Origin: an uncultured Oscillospiraceae bacterium
GTDB taxonomy: Bacteria > Bacillota > Clostridia > Oscillospirales > Oscillospiraceae
Direction: 5' to 3'
DNA length: 64,000 nt
NCBI GenBank assembly: GCA_947626345.1
Contig: CANQSF010000013.1
Coordinates: forward strand, 1 to 64,000
The notes below the pieces were generated by a model. It was not told where the DNA came from and ran no database searches. It saw nothing but the letters and a program-made list of their open reading frames with translations. Positions 7,184 through 16,177 of the stretch are shown here, piece after piece; the first letter of the stretch is position 1; every line of letters starts with the position of its first letter. A program made the translations under genes and the position numbers.

Positions 7184-7402
7184 ATAAGGCGGCTGGAAGA
7201 ACAGACGGAGGCGGGCGCTATGTCCGCCTCTCGCCATTCCAAACGGAATTCCAAATGTCCCCTCAAAAATGGCATGAGCGGCCCTTGACCGGGACCGCTC
7301 AAAAATCTCTGTTCCAAATGTATTCCAAACGCAGGGCGTTTTGGACTTTTTGGAGGATAAAGCAAAAGCCTTGGAAACATCGTGTTTCCAAGGCTTTGCG
7401 GG
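7184..7402. repeat. Intergenic repeat cluster between element and tRNA-Pro (four TTCCAAA direct repeats)
   Basis: The heptamer TTCCAAA occurs at 7237-7243, 7249-7255, 7312-7318 and 7323-7329 on the same strand. By their flanks the first and fourth copies share ATTCCAAACG and the second and third share TTCCAAATGT, giving an A-B...B-A order. Between the pairs lies a hairpin (7274-7300). Repeats of this type next to a tRNA 3' end resemble arm-type recombinase sites. No gene is seen here. Confidence 0.5.
7361..7397 (-). terminator. Terminator of tRNA-Pro
   Basis: A perfect 14-bp stem (7365-7378 with 7384-7397, five-base loop), followed on the minus strand by TTTTGCTTTAT, five bases past the tRNA 3' end. 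Confidence 0.75.
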
Positions 7403-7479
7403 TGGTCCGAGTGACTGGACTTGAACCAGCGGCCTCCTGAACCCCATTCAGGCGCGATACCAAACTTCGCCACACCCGG
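7403..7479 (-). tRNA. tRNA-Pro (anticodon GGG)
   Basis: A 77-base cloverleaf with encoded CCA. The acceptor CCGGGTG pairs with CACTCGG with one G-T wobble. The anticodon stem CCTGA/TCAGG encloses ATGGGGT, giving anticodon GGG. The T-arm is CTGG-TTCAAGT-CCAG. Its 3' end faces the low-GC accessory region, so it is a plausible integration target. Confidence 0.95.
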
Positions 7480-7496
7480 TCGTGTTTTGCTCAAAT

Positions 7497-7525
7497 ATAC
7501 TAGCACAAAGGCACTGAAAATGCAA
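7497..7525 (-). promoter_or_regulatory. Promoter of tRNA-Pro
   Basis: Minus strand: TTGCAT (7525-7520), 17-base spacer, TAGTAT (7502-7497), about 18 bases before the tRNA 5' end. Confidence 0.6.
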
Positions 7526-7653
7526 GCACAATTTTCGCCGCAGGCCGATTTCCCGCCGCTCCTCCGCCCGGTCCGGCCCGAATTGGGGAAAACGCCGGAA
7601 ATCCCCGGCCCCGGGGTCGCATATTCTTGTTTAGGCTTCCCTGCGAAAAAGGG

Positions 7654-7682
7654 TTGCAATGGGGCCGAAAGCGCGGTATTAT
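7654..7682 (+). promoter_or_regulatory. Promoter of gltBD
   Basis: TTGCAA (7654-7659), 17-base spacer, TATTAT (7677-7682), giving a leader of roughly 70 bases before gltB. Confidence 0.55.
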
Positions 7683-7759
7683 TAAAAAAGTCAATCTATA
7701 TTATTAGAAATTGTTTTGACTATCCCGTGCCGGCCCACCGGCCGGAAGGAGGCCACAGC

Positions 7760-10700
7760 ATGGAAAAAACGACCGGATTGTACCGACCGTGCTTCGAGCA
7801 CGATTCCTGCGGCATCGGCGCCGTGGTGGACATCCAGGGCCGGCCCAGCCGGTCCGTGGTGGACGACGCGCTGAAGATCGTGGAGAAGCTGGAGCACCGG
7901 GCGGGCCGCGACGCCGCCGGGGAGACCGGCGACGGCGTGGGCATCCTGGTACAGGTGTCCCACAGCTTCTTCAAGCCCGCCGCCGCGGCCTGCGGCATCA
8001 CCCTGGGCGGGCCCGGCGACTACGGCGTGGGGATGTTCTTCTTCCCCCAGGACGTGGTGCGCCGCCGCCAGGCCATCAAGATGTTCGAGGTCATCCTGGG
8101 CAAGGAGGGCCTGCGGCTGCTGGGCTGGCGGGAGGTGCCCACCTGCCCGGAGATCCTGGGGAAAAAGGCCCGGGACTGCATGCCCCACATCCTGCAGTGC
8201 TTCGTCCAGCGGCCCAGGGACGTGCGCCCGGGGCTGCCCTTCGACCAGCGGCTGTACGTGGCCCGGCGGGTATTCGAGCAGAGCAATGACAACTCTTACG
8301 TGGCCAGCCTGTCCAGCCGGACGGTGGTCTACAAGGGCATGTTCCTGGTGGATCAGCTGCGGGCCTTCTATAAGGACCTGCAGAGCGAGGACTACACCTC
8401 CGCCATCGCCATGGTCCACTCCCGCTTCTCCACCAACACCACCCCCAGCTGGGAGCGTGCCCACCCCAACCGGTTCATCCTCCACAACGGCGAGATCAAC
8501 ACCATCCGGGGCAACATCGACCGCATGTTGGCCCGGGAGGAGACCATGAGCTCCGCCGTCATGCGGGAGAACATGGACAAGATCTTCCCGGTGATCAACC
8601 CCAACGGCTCCGACTCGGCCATGCTGGACAACACCCTGGAATTTCTGGTGATGAACGGCATGCCCCTGCCCCTGGCCATGATGATCACCATCCCGGAGCC
8701 CTGGAAGAACGACAAGATGATCGACCGGAAAAAGCGGGACCTGTACCGGTACTACGCCACCATGATGGAGCCCTGGGACGGGCCGGCGGCGGTGCTGTTC
8801 TCCGACGGCGAGCTGGTGGGGGCCATCCTGGACCGGAACGGCCTGCGGCCCAGCCGGTACTACCTCACCGACGACGGGCGGCTGATCCTGTCGTCGGAGG
8901 TGGGCGTGCTGGACATCCCGGAGGAGCACATCACCCTGAAGAGCCGGCTCCAGCCGGGCAAGATGCTGCTCATCGACACCAAGCGGGGCAAGGTGATGCA
9001 GGACGAGGCGCTGAAGAGCTATTATGCCTCCCGCCAGCCTTACGGCGAGTGGCTGGACCAGAACCTGGTGCGGCTGAAGGACCTGCCCATCCCCAATAAA
9101 AAGGTGGAGATCCACACCCAGGATCAGCGGGACCGGCTGTACCGGGCCTTCGGCTATACATACGAGGAGATCAAGGACTCCATCCTCCCCATGGCCCGCA
9201 CCGGCGCGGAGCCTACCGCCGCCATGGGCTGCGACACGCCTCTGGCGGTGCTCAGCGAGAAGTACCCGCCGCTGTTCCACTACTTCAAGCAGCAGTTCGC
9301 CCAGGTCACCAACCCGCCCATCGACGCCATCCGGGAGGAGTGCGTCACGGATACCACCGTCTATGTGGGCTCCGACGGCAACCTGCTGGAGGAGCGGGCG
9401 GAGAACTGCAACGTGCTGGAGGTGGCCAACCCGCTCCTCACGGGCATCGACCTGATCAAGATCAAGGCCATGCACCGGGACGGGTTCCATGTGGAGACGG
9501 TGAGCCTTCTCTATTACAAGAACACCCCCCTGGAGCGGGCGCTGGAACGGCTGTTCATCGCCTGCGACAAGGCCTACCGCCACGGGGCCAACATCCTGAT
9601 CCTGTCCGACCGGGGCGTGGATGAGAACCACGTGGCCATCCCCTCCCTGCTGGCCGTGTCCGCCATGGAGCAGCACCTGATCCGCACGAAAAAGCGCACC
9701 AGCGTGTCCATCATCCTGGAGAGCGCGGAGCCCCGGGACGTGCACCACTTCGCCCTGCTGCTGGGCTATGGCGCCCGGGCCATCCAGCCCTATCTCGTGC
9801 ACGAGTGCATCGCCGAGTGCATCCATCTGGGCCTGCTGGACAAGGACGAACACACCGCCATCGACGATTACAACAAGGCCATCCTGGGAGGCATCGTGAA
9901 GATCGCCTCCAAGATGGGCATCTCCACGCTCCAGTCCTACCAGTCCTCCCAGATCTTCGAGGCGGTGGGCATCCGCCAGGACGTGGTGGACAAATACTTC
10001 ACCAACACCGTCAGCCGCGTGGGCGGCATCGGCCTGGAGGAGATGGGCCAGGCGGTGGAATTCCACCACAGCCACGCCTTCGATCCTTTGGGGCTGGGGG
10101 TGGACACCACTCTGGACAGCATCGGCTTCCACAAGCTCCGCTCCGGCCACGGCAGCGAGGAGCACCTGTTCGACCCGGCGGTGATCGTGGCCCTGCGGGA
10201 GGCCGCCCGGAACGGGGATTACGAGCGGTATCTGGAGTACTCCGACCTGGTCACCCGGGCCCAGTCCCCCCGGAACCTGCGGGGGCTGATGGAATTCATC
10301 TGGGACGAGAAGGGCGGCGTGCCCCTGGACGAGGTGGAGAGCGTGGACTCCATCGTCAAGCGCTTCAAGACCGGCGCCATGAGCTACGGCTCCATCTCCA
10401 AAGAGGCCCACGAGTGCCTGGCCCTGGCCATGAACCGGCTGGGGGGCAAGTCCAACTCCGGCGAGGGCGGCGAGGAGCCCGAGCGGCTGGGCACCGAGCG
10501 CAACAGCGCCATCAAACAGGTGGCCTCCGGCCGCTTCGGTGTCACCAGCGAGTATCTGTGCTCCGCCAAGGAGATCCAGATCAAGATGGCCCAGGGCGCC
10601 AAGCCCGGCGAGGGCGGCCATCTGCCGGGCAAGAAGGTCTACCCCTGGATCGCCCGGACCCGGTACTCCACCCCCGGCGTGAGCCTGATCTCTCCCCCGC

Positions 10701-12283
10701 CCCACCACGACATCTACTCCATCGAGGACCTGGCACAGCTGATCTTCGATCTGAAAAACGCCAACCGGGACGCCCGCATCAGCGTCAAGCTGGTATCCGA
10801 GGCCGGCGTGGGCACCATCGCCTCCGGCGTGGCCAAGGCCGGCGCACAGGTGGTGCTCATCTCCGGCTACGACGGCGGCACCGGCGCGGCCCCCCGCAAC
10901 TCCATCCAGAACGCCGGCCTGCCCTGGGAGCTGGGCCTGGCGGAGGCCCACCAGACCCTGATCGCCAACGGCCTGCGCCAGCGGGTGATCCTGGAAGCGG
11001 ACGGCAAGCTGATGACCGGCCGGGACGTGGCCGTGGCGGCCATGCTGGGTGCGGAGGAGTTCGGCTTCGCCACCGCGCCGCTGATCGTGCTGGGCTGCGT
11101 GATGATGCGGGTGTGCAACCTGGACACCTGCCCGGCGGGCATCGCCACCCAGAACCCCGCCCTGCGCTGCCGGTTCGAGGGCAAGCCGGAGTATGTGATG
11201 AACTTCATGCGGTTCGTGGCTCAGGAGCTGCGCCAGATCATGGCCCGTCTGGGCGTGCGGACGGTGGATGAGCTGGTGGGCCGGACGGACCTGCTGCGCA
11301 CCCGCCGGGATCTGGCGGGCACCCGTGCCGAGAGCGTGGACCTGCGCGGCATCTTCGGCCGGGGGATCATGACGGCGGTGCACCACGAGCCCGCGGCGGA
11401 TTACGACTTCCACCTGGAGAAGACCCTGGACGTGAGCGTGCTGCTGCCGGCCTTCAAAAAGACGCTGAAGGACGGCAAGCCCAAGCACGTGAGCGTGGAC
11501 GTGTCCAGCACCAACCGGACCTTCGGGGCCATCCTGGGCTCGGAGATCACCAAGCGCTTTGGCTCCTCCCTGCCCGACGACACCGTCACCATCGACGCCC
11601 GGGGCGGCGGCGGCCAGTCCTTCGGCTCGTTCCTGCCCAAGGGCATAACCGTGTGCCTCACCGGCGACAGCAACGACTATCTGGGCAAGGGCCTTTCCGG
11701 CGGCAAGCTGATCGTCAAGCCCCCGGAGACCAGCCGCATCAACGCCGGGGAGAACATCATCATCGGCAACGTGGCCCTGTACGGCGCCACCGGCGGCGAG
11801 GCCTACATCAACGGCATGGCGGGCGAGCGGTTCTGCGTGCGCAACTCCGGCGCCAAGGCGGTGGTGGAGGGCGTGGGCGACCACGGCTGCGAGTACATGA
11901 CCGGCGGCTGCGCGGTGATCCTGGGCCCCACGGGCAAGAACTTCGCCGCCGGCATGTCCGGAGGCATCGCCTATGTGCTGGACGAGAAATACGAGCTCTA
12001 TCTGCGGCTGAACAAGGACATGGTCACCATGAGCTCCGTCACCGCCAAGCACGACATCGCCCAGCTGCGGAGCATGATCGAGGCCCACGTGGCCGCCACT
12101 GGCTCCAAGCGGGGCAGGACGGTGCTGGACAACTGGGACGACATGCTGCCCCTGTTCAAGAAGATCACTCCCAACGACTACAGCCGCATGCTCACCGCCA
12201 TCGCCCAGCTGGAGGAAAAGGGCGTGCCCAGGGAGCAGGCGGAGCTGGAGGCGTTTTATACCGTCCAGAAGGGAGGCGTGTGA
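7760..12283 (+). CDS. gltB: Glutamate synthase (NADPH) large subunit
   Basis: A 1507-residue protein of usual family length. It transfers the glutamine amide to 2-oxoglutarate to make glutamate. ATG 7760 lies behind GGAAGGAGG, and a long upstream in-frame extension runs antisense through tRNA-Pro and is excluded. The class II amidotransferase nucleophile is C17 ('HDSCGIGAV'), so a 16-residue propeptide is expected to be removed. Order: amidotransferase (17-430), central domain, FMN synthase domain with the 3Fe-4S cysteines C1113, C1119 and C1124 ('GCVMMRVCNLDTCPAG'), and the C-terminal GXGXG domain ('IIGNVALYGATGGEAYING'). It is followed by gltD after one base. Confidence 0.97.
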   Translation: MEKTTGLYRPCFEHDSCGIGAVVDIQGRPSRSVVDDALKIVEKLEHRAGRDAAGETGDGVGILVQVSHSFFKPAAAACGITLGGPGDYGVGMFFFPQDVVRRRQAIKMFEVILGKEGLRLLGWREVPTCPEILGKKARDCMPHILQCFVQRPRDVRPGLPFDQRLYVARRVFEQSNDNSYVASLSSRTVVYKGMFLVDQLRAFYKDLQSEDYTSAIAMVHSRFSTNTTPSWERAHPNRFILHNGEINTIRGNIDRMLAREETMSSAVMRENMDKIFPVINPNGSDSAMLDNTLEFLVMNGMPLPLAMMITIPEPWKNDKMIDRKKRDLYRYYATMMEPWDGPAAVLFSDGELVGAILDRNGLRPSRYYLTDDGRLILSSEVGVLDIPEEHITLKSRLQPGKMLLIDTKRGKVMQDEALKSYYASRQPYGEWLDQNLVRLKDLPIPNKKVEIHTQDQRDRLYRAFGYTYEEIKDSILPMARTGAEPTAAMGCDTPLAVLSEKYPPLFHYFKQQFAQVTNPPIDAIREECVTDTTVYVGSDGNLLEERAENCNVLEVANPLLTGIDLIKIKAMHRDGFHVETVSLLYYKNTPLERALERLFIACDKAYRHGANILILSDRGVDENHVAIPSLLAVSAMEQHLIRTKKRTSVSIILESAEPRDVHHFALLLGYGARAIQPYLVHECIAECIHLGLLDKDEHTAIDDYNKAILGGIVKIASKMGISTLQSYQSSQIFEAVGIRQDVVDKYFTNTVSRVGGIGLEEMGQAVEFHHSHAFDPLGLGVDTTLDSIGFHKLRSGHGSEEHLFDPAVIVALREAARNGDYERYLEYSDLVTRAQSPRNLRGLMEFIWDEKGGVPLDEVESVDSIVKRFKTGAMSYGSISKEAHECLALAMNRLGGKSNSGEGGEEPERLGTERNSAIKQVASGRFGVTSEYLCSAKEIQIKMAQGAKPGEGGHLPGKKVYPWIARTRYSTPGVSLISPPPHHDIYSIEDLAQLIFDLKNANRDARISVKLVSEAGVGTIASGVAKAGAQVVLISGYDGGTGAAPRNSIQNAGLPWELGLAEAHQTLIANGLRQRVILEADGKLMTGRDVAVAAMLGAEEFGFATAPLIVLGCVMMRVCNLDTCPAGIATQNPALRCRFEGKPEYVMNFMRFVAQELRQIMARLGVRTVDELVGRTDLLRTRRDLAGTRAESVDLRGIFGRGIMTAVHHEPAADYDFHLEKTLDVSVLLPAFKKTLKDGKPKHVSVDVSSTNRTFGAILGSEITKRFGSSLPDDTVTIDARGGGGQSFGSFLPKGITVCLTGDSNDYLGKGLSGGKLIVKPPETSRINAGENIIIGNVALYGATGGEAYINGMAGERFCVRNSGAKAVVEGVGDHGCEYMTGGCAVILGPTGKNFAAGMSGGIAYVLDEKYELYLRLNKDMVTMSSVTAKHDIAQLRSMIEAHVAATGSKRGRTVLDNWDDMLPLFKKITPNDYSRMLTAIAQLEEKGVPREQAELEAFYTVQKGGV

Positions 12284-12284
12284 C

Positions 12285-13676
12285 ATGGGAAAGGCGACAG
12301 GCTTCATGGAATACAAGCGGGTGGATCTGCCCGTGGCCGACCCGGCCAGCCGGGCTGACAGCTTCGGAGAGTTCCACGGCGCTCTCTCCCCCGCCGAGCG
12401 GCAGCTCCAGGGCGCGCGGTGCATGAACTGCGGCGTGCCCTTCTGCCAGTCGGACTTCGGCTGCCCGCTGCACAACCTGATCCCCGAGTGGAACGACGAG
12501 GTGTTCCACGGCAACTGGCAGCACGCTCTGGACCGGCTTTTGAAGACCAACGATTTCCCGGAATTCACCGGCCGGGTGTGTCCGGCGCTGTGCGAGTCGG
12601 CCTGCGTGTGCGGCCTTTACGGCGACGCGGCCATCTCCGTGCGGGACAACGAGCTGGCCATCATCGAATACGCCTATGAGCACGGCCTCATCGCGCCGAA
12701 GATGCCGCCGGTATCCTCCGGCAAGCAGGTGGCGGTGGTGGGCTCCGGCCCGGCGGGACTGGCCGCGGCGGACCAGCTGAACCAGCGGGGCCACAGCGTG
12801 GTGGTCTTCGAGCGGGACGACCGGCCCGGCGGCCTTCTCATGTACGGCATCCCCAACATGAAGCTGGACAAGGCCGTGGTGGAGCGCCGTCTGGCACGGA
12901 TGGAGGCGGAGGGCGTCACCTTCGTCACCGGCGTGGACGCCGCCGAGCCCGCCACGGCGGCACGGCTGCTGGCGGAGTACGACGCGGTGGTGCTGTGCTG
13001 CGGCGCCCGCCAGGCCCGCTCCGTGCCCATGGAGAACGCCGGCGCACAAGGGGTATACCAGGCGCTGGCATACCTCACCGAGAGCACCAAGGCCGTCCTG
13101 TCCGGCCGGGAGAGCCCCTGCTCCGCCCGGGGCCTGGACGTGGTGGTCATCGGCAACGGCGACACCGCCACCGACTGCGTGGCCACCGCCATCCGCCAGG
13201 GGGCAGCCAGCGTCACCCAGCTGGTGCGCAAGCCCGCCCCGGCGGATACGCCGGCCCGCTGGCCCTATCACAGCCGCACCGGCAGGCCGGATTACGGCCA
13301 GCAGGAGGCCATCGCCCGGTTCGGCGGCGACCCCCGGATGTACGAGACCACGGTCCGGTCCCTCGTGACCGACGAGGCCGGCGCTCTCACCGCCGTCCAG
13401 TGCCTCACCGCCGGCAAGGAGCACACCCTCCCCGCCGGGATGCTCCTCATCGCCGCCGGCTTCTCCGGCGCGGAGGAGAGCGCGGCCGCCGCCTTCGGCC
13501 TGGCCCTGGACGGAAAAGGCCGGCTGGGGGACGAGCGGTTCCGCACCGCCAACGAGAAGGTCTTCGCCGCCGGCGATATGCGCCGGGGCGCCACGCTGGT
13601 GGCCTCCGCCATCGCCGAGGGCCGGGCGTGCGCCCGGGCGGTGGACGAATACCTGGAGGGCTACACCAACATGTAG
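12285..13676 (+). CDS. gltD: Glutamate synthase small subunit (NAD(P)H-dependent oxidoreductase)
   Basis: A 463-residue cytosolic flavoprotein that feeds electrons from NAD(P)H through FAD and two 4Fe-4S clusters to GltB. N-terminal cysteine sets are 'CMNCGVPFCQSDFGCP' and 'CPALCESACVCG'. The FAD Rossmann motif is 'VVGSGPAGLAAADQL' (about 150), the NADPH-binding motif 'VVIGNGDTATDCVATA' (about 285), and 'VFAAGDMRRG' closes the FAD site. It starts one base after the gltB stop, so it is translationally coupled. A strong terminator follows. Confidence 0.97.
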   Translation: MGKATGFMEYKRVDLPVADPASRADSFGEFHGALSPAERQLQGARCMNCGVPFCQSDFGCPLHNLIPEWNDEVFHGNWQHALDRLLKTNDFPEFTGRVCPALCESACVCGLYGDAAISVRDNELAIIEYAYEHGLIAPKMPPVSSGKQVAVVGSGPAGLAAADQLNQRGHSVVVFERDDRPGGLLMYGIPNMKLDKAVVERRLARMEAEGVTFVTGVDAAEPATAARLLAEYDAVVLCCGARQARSVPMENAGAQGVYQALAYLTESTKAVLSGRESPCSARGLDVVVIGNGDTATDCVATAIRQGAASVTQLVRKPAPADTPARWPYHSRTGRPDYGQQEAIARFGGDPRMYETTVRSLVTDEAGALTAVQCLTAGKEHTLPAGMLLIAAGFSGAEESAAAAFGLALDGKGRLGDERFRTANEKVFAAGDMRRGATLVASAIAEGRACARAVDEYLEGYTNM

Positions 13677-13694
13677 CCGCGAAAAAAAGAAACA

Positions 13695-13739
13695 GGACGG
13701 TATGGCCTCTGCCATACCGTCCTTATTCGTCTGTTTTTC
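13695..13739. terminator. Bidirectional terminator between gltD and the PQ-loop-like gene
   Basis: A 12-bp perfect stem (13695-13706 with 13711-13722), with T-rich sequence on the plus strand and an A-rich flank that gives T-rich sequence on the minus strand. It serves two convergent operons. Confidence 0.8.
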
Positions 13740-13745
13740 CCGCCG

Positions 13746-14063
13746 TTACTGGCCGGCCTTTTTGTCCAGCGCCCGGTTGCGGAAGTAGATCCCGATGCCG
13801 CCGCTGACCATGAGGGTGTTCAGCACATAGAAGAACATCACGTACCACTTCACCGTCACGTACCAGGGCTGGGGGGCGCTCAGGGCGATGAGGCGGCACT
13901 TGCCGATCATGGCGAAGATGTAGCCGATCCAGATGAAGAAGTAGAAAAGCACGCTGGTGCCCTTGGCTGTCCGGGCCTTCCAGGCCTTGGCGATGTTCAG
14001 CGGCCAGGACAGGCCGAAGCACACCACCATCAGCATCTCCATCACGCTTGCGAGAGTATCCAT
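13746..14063 (-). CDS. Small PQ-loop-like multi-spanning membrane protein
   Basis: A 105-residue protein with three predicted membrane helices. 'GLSWPLNIAKAWKARTAKGTS' resembles the PQ-loop/SemiSWEET signature (P-x-x-x-K-x-x-K-x-x-T-A-K-G), followed by 'FYFFIWIGYIFAMIGK'. ATG 14063 overlaps the stop of the CoA-transferase gene (TGATG), making it the last gene of the kor operon. Family members of this size work as dimers. The substrate is unknown; an organic acid or sugar exporter serving the operon is possible. Confidence 0.7.
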   Translation of the reverse strand: MDTLASVMEMLMVVCFGLSWPLNIAKAWKARTAKGTSVLFYFFIWIGYIFAMIGKCRLIALSAPQPWYVTVKWYVMFFYVLNTLMVSGGIGIYFRNRALDKKAGQ

Positions 14064-15595
14064 CACGGTCTCCTTTCCTCTTCCCCGGTCTCCAGCATGG
14101 AGCCGGTCCGTTTCAGTCTTCTGTGGAAGGCAAAGCACTCGTCCAGGATGTGGGGGGTCTGGGCCCCGCCGGTGGCGGCGCAGGCCCGCTCAAAGTACCG
14201 GCGCAGCTGGGGCCGGTAGTCCGGGTGGGCGCAGCGGTCGATGATGAGCGCCGCCCGCTCCTTGGGGGAGCGGCCCCGCAGGTCCGCGTAGCCCTGCTCC
14301 GTCACCAGCACGTCCACGTCGTGCTCCGTGTGGTCCACGTGGGTCACCATGGGCACGATGCTGGAGATGGCCCCGCCCTTGGCGGTGGAGGCGGTCATAA
14401 AGATGGTCACGGAGGCGTTGCGGGCGTAATCCCCGGAGCCGCCGATGCCGTTGTAGACGCTGGTGCCGTTCATCTGGGAGGAGTTGACGTTGCCGTAGAT
14501 GTCCGCCTCCACGGCGGTGTTCATGGCGATGACCCCCAGTCGGCGGATGACCTCGGCGCTGTTGGAGATCTCGGAGTCCCGCAGCACGATCCGCCCCCGG
14601 TAGGACTCGATGTTCTGCACGAAGTGCACCATCCCCTCGTGGGACATGCTCAGGCTGGTGGCGGAGGCCATGTCGCAGCAGCCGGCGTCTATGAGCCGGA
14701 TGATCCCGTCCTGGATCACCTCGGAGTAGAACGTCAGGTGCTCGAATCCGGCCCGCTCCAGGCCCAGCAGCACCGCGTTGGCCACGGAGCCCACCCCGGA
14801 CTGGAGGGGCACCTGGCCGGCGGTGAGACGGCCCGCCGCCTCCTCCGCCTGCAAAAACCGCACGATGTTGTCCGCGATGGCCTGGCTGACGCCGTCCGCC
14901 GGGGCCAGGGGCCGGGGCTTCACCTGCAGGTCGCTGTATACCACCGCGGCGATCTTGTCCGCCCCGCAGGTGATGAAGGGCCTGCCGATCCGCTGGTCCA
15001 GCCGGGTCAGGGGGATGGGCTGGCGATGGGGCGGGTCCGCAGGCATATAGATGTCGTGGAACCCCTCCAGCGCCTCGGGCTGGGCGGTGTTCACCTCCAC
15101 GATCACCTTCTTCGCCATGGTCACGTAGGTCTGGGCGCAGCCCACGGCGGTGGTGGGGATGATGTTCCCCTCCTCGGTGATGGCGGCGGCCTCCACCATG
15201 GCCACGTCGATGGGGCCGTAAAAGCCGTAACGGGCGTTCTGGGCGGTCATGCCCAGGTGCTGGTCCAGATAGGCCACGCCCTCCGCGCTGCCGCCGTTGA
15301 CGGCCTGGCGCAGAGGCCCGCTGGTCATATAGGGCAGCCGCCGGGCGATCATGTCCAGCTCCGCCCAGGCGGAGTCCAGCTCCGGGCCGGTGGACGCGCC
15401 GGACAGCAGCGTCAGGCGCACCCTCCTCTCCCCCGAACGGACCTGCTCCGCCAGGGCCAGGGGCACGGCCTTGGGGTTGCCCGAGGGGGTGAAGCCGCTG
15501 ACGGCCACGGTCATGCCGTCGTCGATGAGCCTGGCGGCTTGGTCGGCGCTCATGACCCGGTCCAGCAGGGCCGGGCAGCGCAGTCTCTCTCCCAT
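14063..15595 (-). CDS. Acetyl-CoA hydrolase/transferase family CoA-transferase (succinate:acetate type)
   Basis: A 510-residue protein of class I Cat1/AarC-like CoA-transferase length. Motifs include 'SGFTPSGNPKAVP' near the N-terminus, the active-site glutamate region 'LTFYSEVIQDGII', and 'YNGIGGSGDYARNASV' in the CoA-binding C-terminal half. It lies nine bases after korC in the same operon. This fits a route 2-oxoglutarate to succinyl-CoA (Kor) followed by CoA transfer to acetate or another acid, saving the thioester energy. Substrate preference cannot be read from sequence; butyryl- or propionyl-CoA:acetate transfer are alternatives. Confidence 0.85.
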   Translation of the reverse strand: MGERLRCPALLDRVMSADQAARLIDDGMTVAVSGFTPSGNPKAVPLALAEQVRSGERRVRLTLLSGASTGPELDSAWAELDMIARRLPYMTSGPLRQAVNGGSAEGVAYLDQHLGMTAQNARYGFYGPIDVAMVEAAAITEEGNIIPTTAVGCAQTYVTMAKKVIVEVNTAQPEALEGFHDIYMPADPPHRQPIPLTRLDQRIGRPFITCGADKIAAVVYSDLQVKPRPLAPADGVSQAIADNIVRFLQAEEAAGRLTAGQVPLQSGVGSVANAVLLGLERAGFEHLTFYSEVIQDGIIRLIDAGCCDMASATSLSMSHEGMVHFVQNIESYRGRIVLRDSEISNSAEVIRRLGVIAMNTAVEADIYGNVNSSQMNGTSVYNGIGGSGDYARNASVTIFMTASTAKGGAISSIVPMVTHVDHTEHDVDVLVTEQGYADLRGRSPKERAALIIDRCAHPDYRPQLRRYFERACAATGGAQTPHILDECFAFHRRLKRTGSMLETGEEERRP

Positions 15596-15604
15596 AGGCC
15601 GCCC

Positions 15605-16168
15605 TCAGTCCGCCGTCCGGCGCAGCCGGGCGGCGTCCTCGTCGCTGACCAGCTCCGCGCCGGCGGCCAGAGCCTTCCAGTTCATCTCCTCCGTGCCGGA
15701 GGGGATGTGCCGGCGCACGCCCTCCCGCAGGGCCTCGTCGCTCACCAGGCCCAGGGCCCGGTTGATGGCGCCCACCGCCACGATGTTGGCGGTCATGATC
15801 CTGCCCACCTTGTCCCGGGCGGTGGCCAGGATAGGCAGCAGCAGCGTCCGGGAGGGGTCCGCCCCCGCCGGCAGGGTCAGGCCCGCGTCCGCTATGACCA
15901 CGGCGCCCTCCGCCAGGGTCCGGGCGTACCGGTCCAGGGAGTCCTGGGTCAGGGCCAGCAGGAAGTCGGGCCGGGACACCTTGGTGTACCAGATCTGCTC
16001 CCGGCTCAGCACCGTCTCCGCCCGGCACAGTCCGCCCCGGGCCTCGGGGCCGTACGCCTGGGACTGGACGGCGTTCATCCCCTCCGCCACGGCCGCCTCC
16101 GCCACGATCACGCTGGCCAGGATCACGCCCTGGCCGCCGGAGCCGGAAAATCGCATCTCATATCGCAT
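15605..16168 (-). CDS. korC: 2-oxoacid:ferredoxin oxidoreductase gamma subunit
   Basis: A 187-residue protein matching the POR/KOR gamma domain, with the N-terminal 'FSGSGGQGVILASVIVAEA' and 'QSQAYGPEARGG' typical of KorC/VorC. It forms the complex with KorA, KorB and the ferredoxin subunit that oxidatively decarboxylates a 2-oxoacid to acyl-CoA and reduced ferredoxin. Gene order korD-A-B-C with very short gaps indicates one transcript. Confidence 0.92.
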   Translation of the reverse strand: MRYEMRFSGSGGQGVILASVIVAEAAVAEGMNAVQSQAYGPEARGGLCRAETVLSREQIWYTKVSRPDFLLALTQDSLDRYARTLAEGAVVIADAGLTLPAGADPSRTLLLPILATARDKVGRIMTANIVAVGAINRALGLVSDEALREGVRRHIPSGTEEMNWKALAAGAELVSDEDAARLRRTAD

Positions 16169-16177
16169 GGCCGCCCC

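Noticed and set aside
7421..7759. N-terminal extension of gltB across tRNA-Pro
   Set aside because: GltB relatives begin just before the catalytic Cys; ATG 7760 has a strong ribosome site and the extension is antisense to a tRNA.
7691..12568. A 1625-codon open frame antisense to gltB/gltD
   Set aside because: It mirrors the G/C-biased third positions of gltBD, has low-complexity His/Gly/Ala/Val composition and no domain; it also runs through both gene borders.
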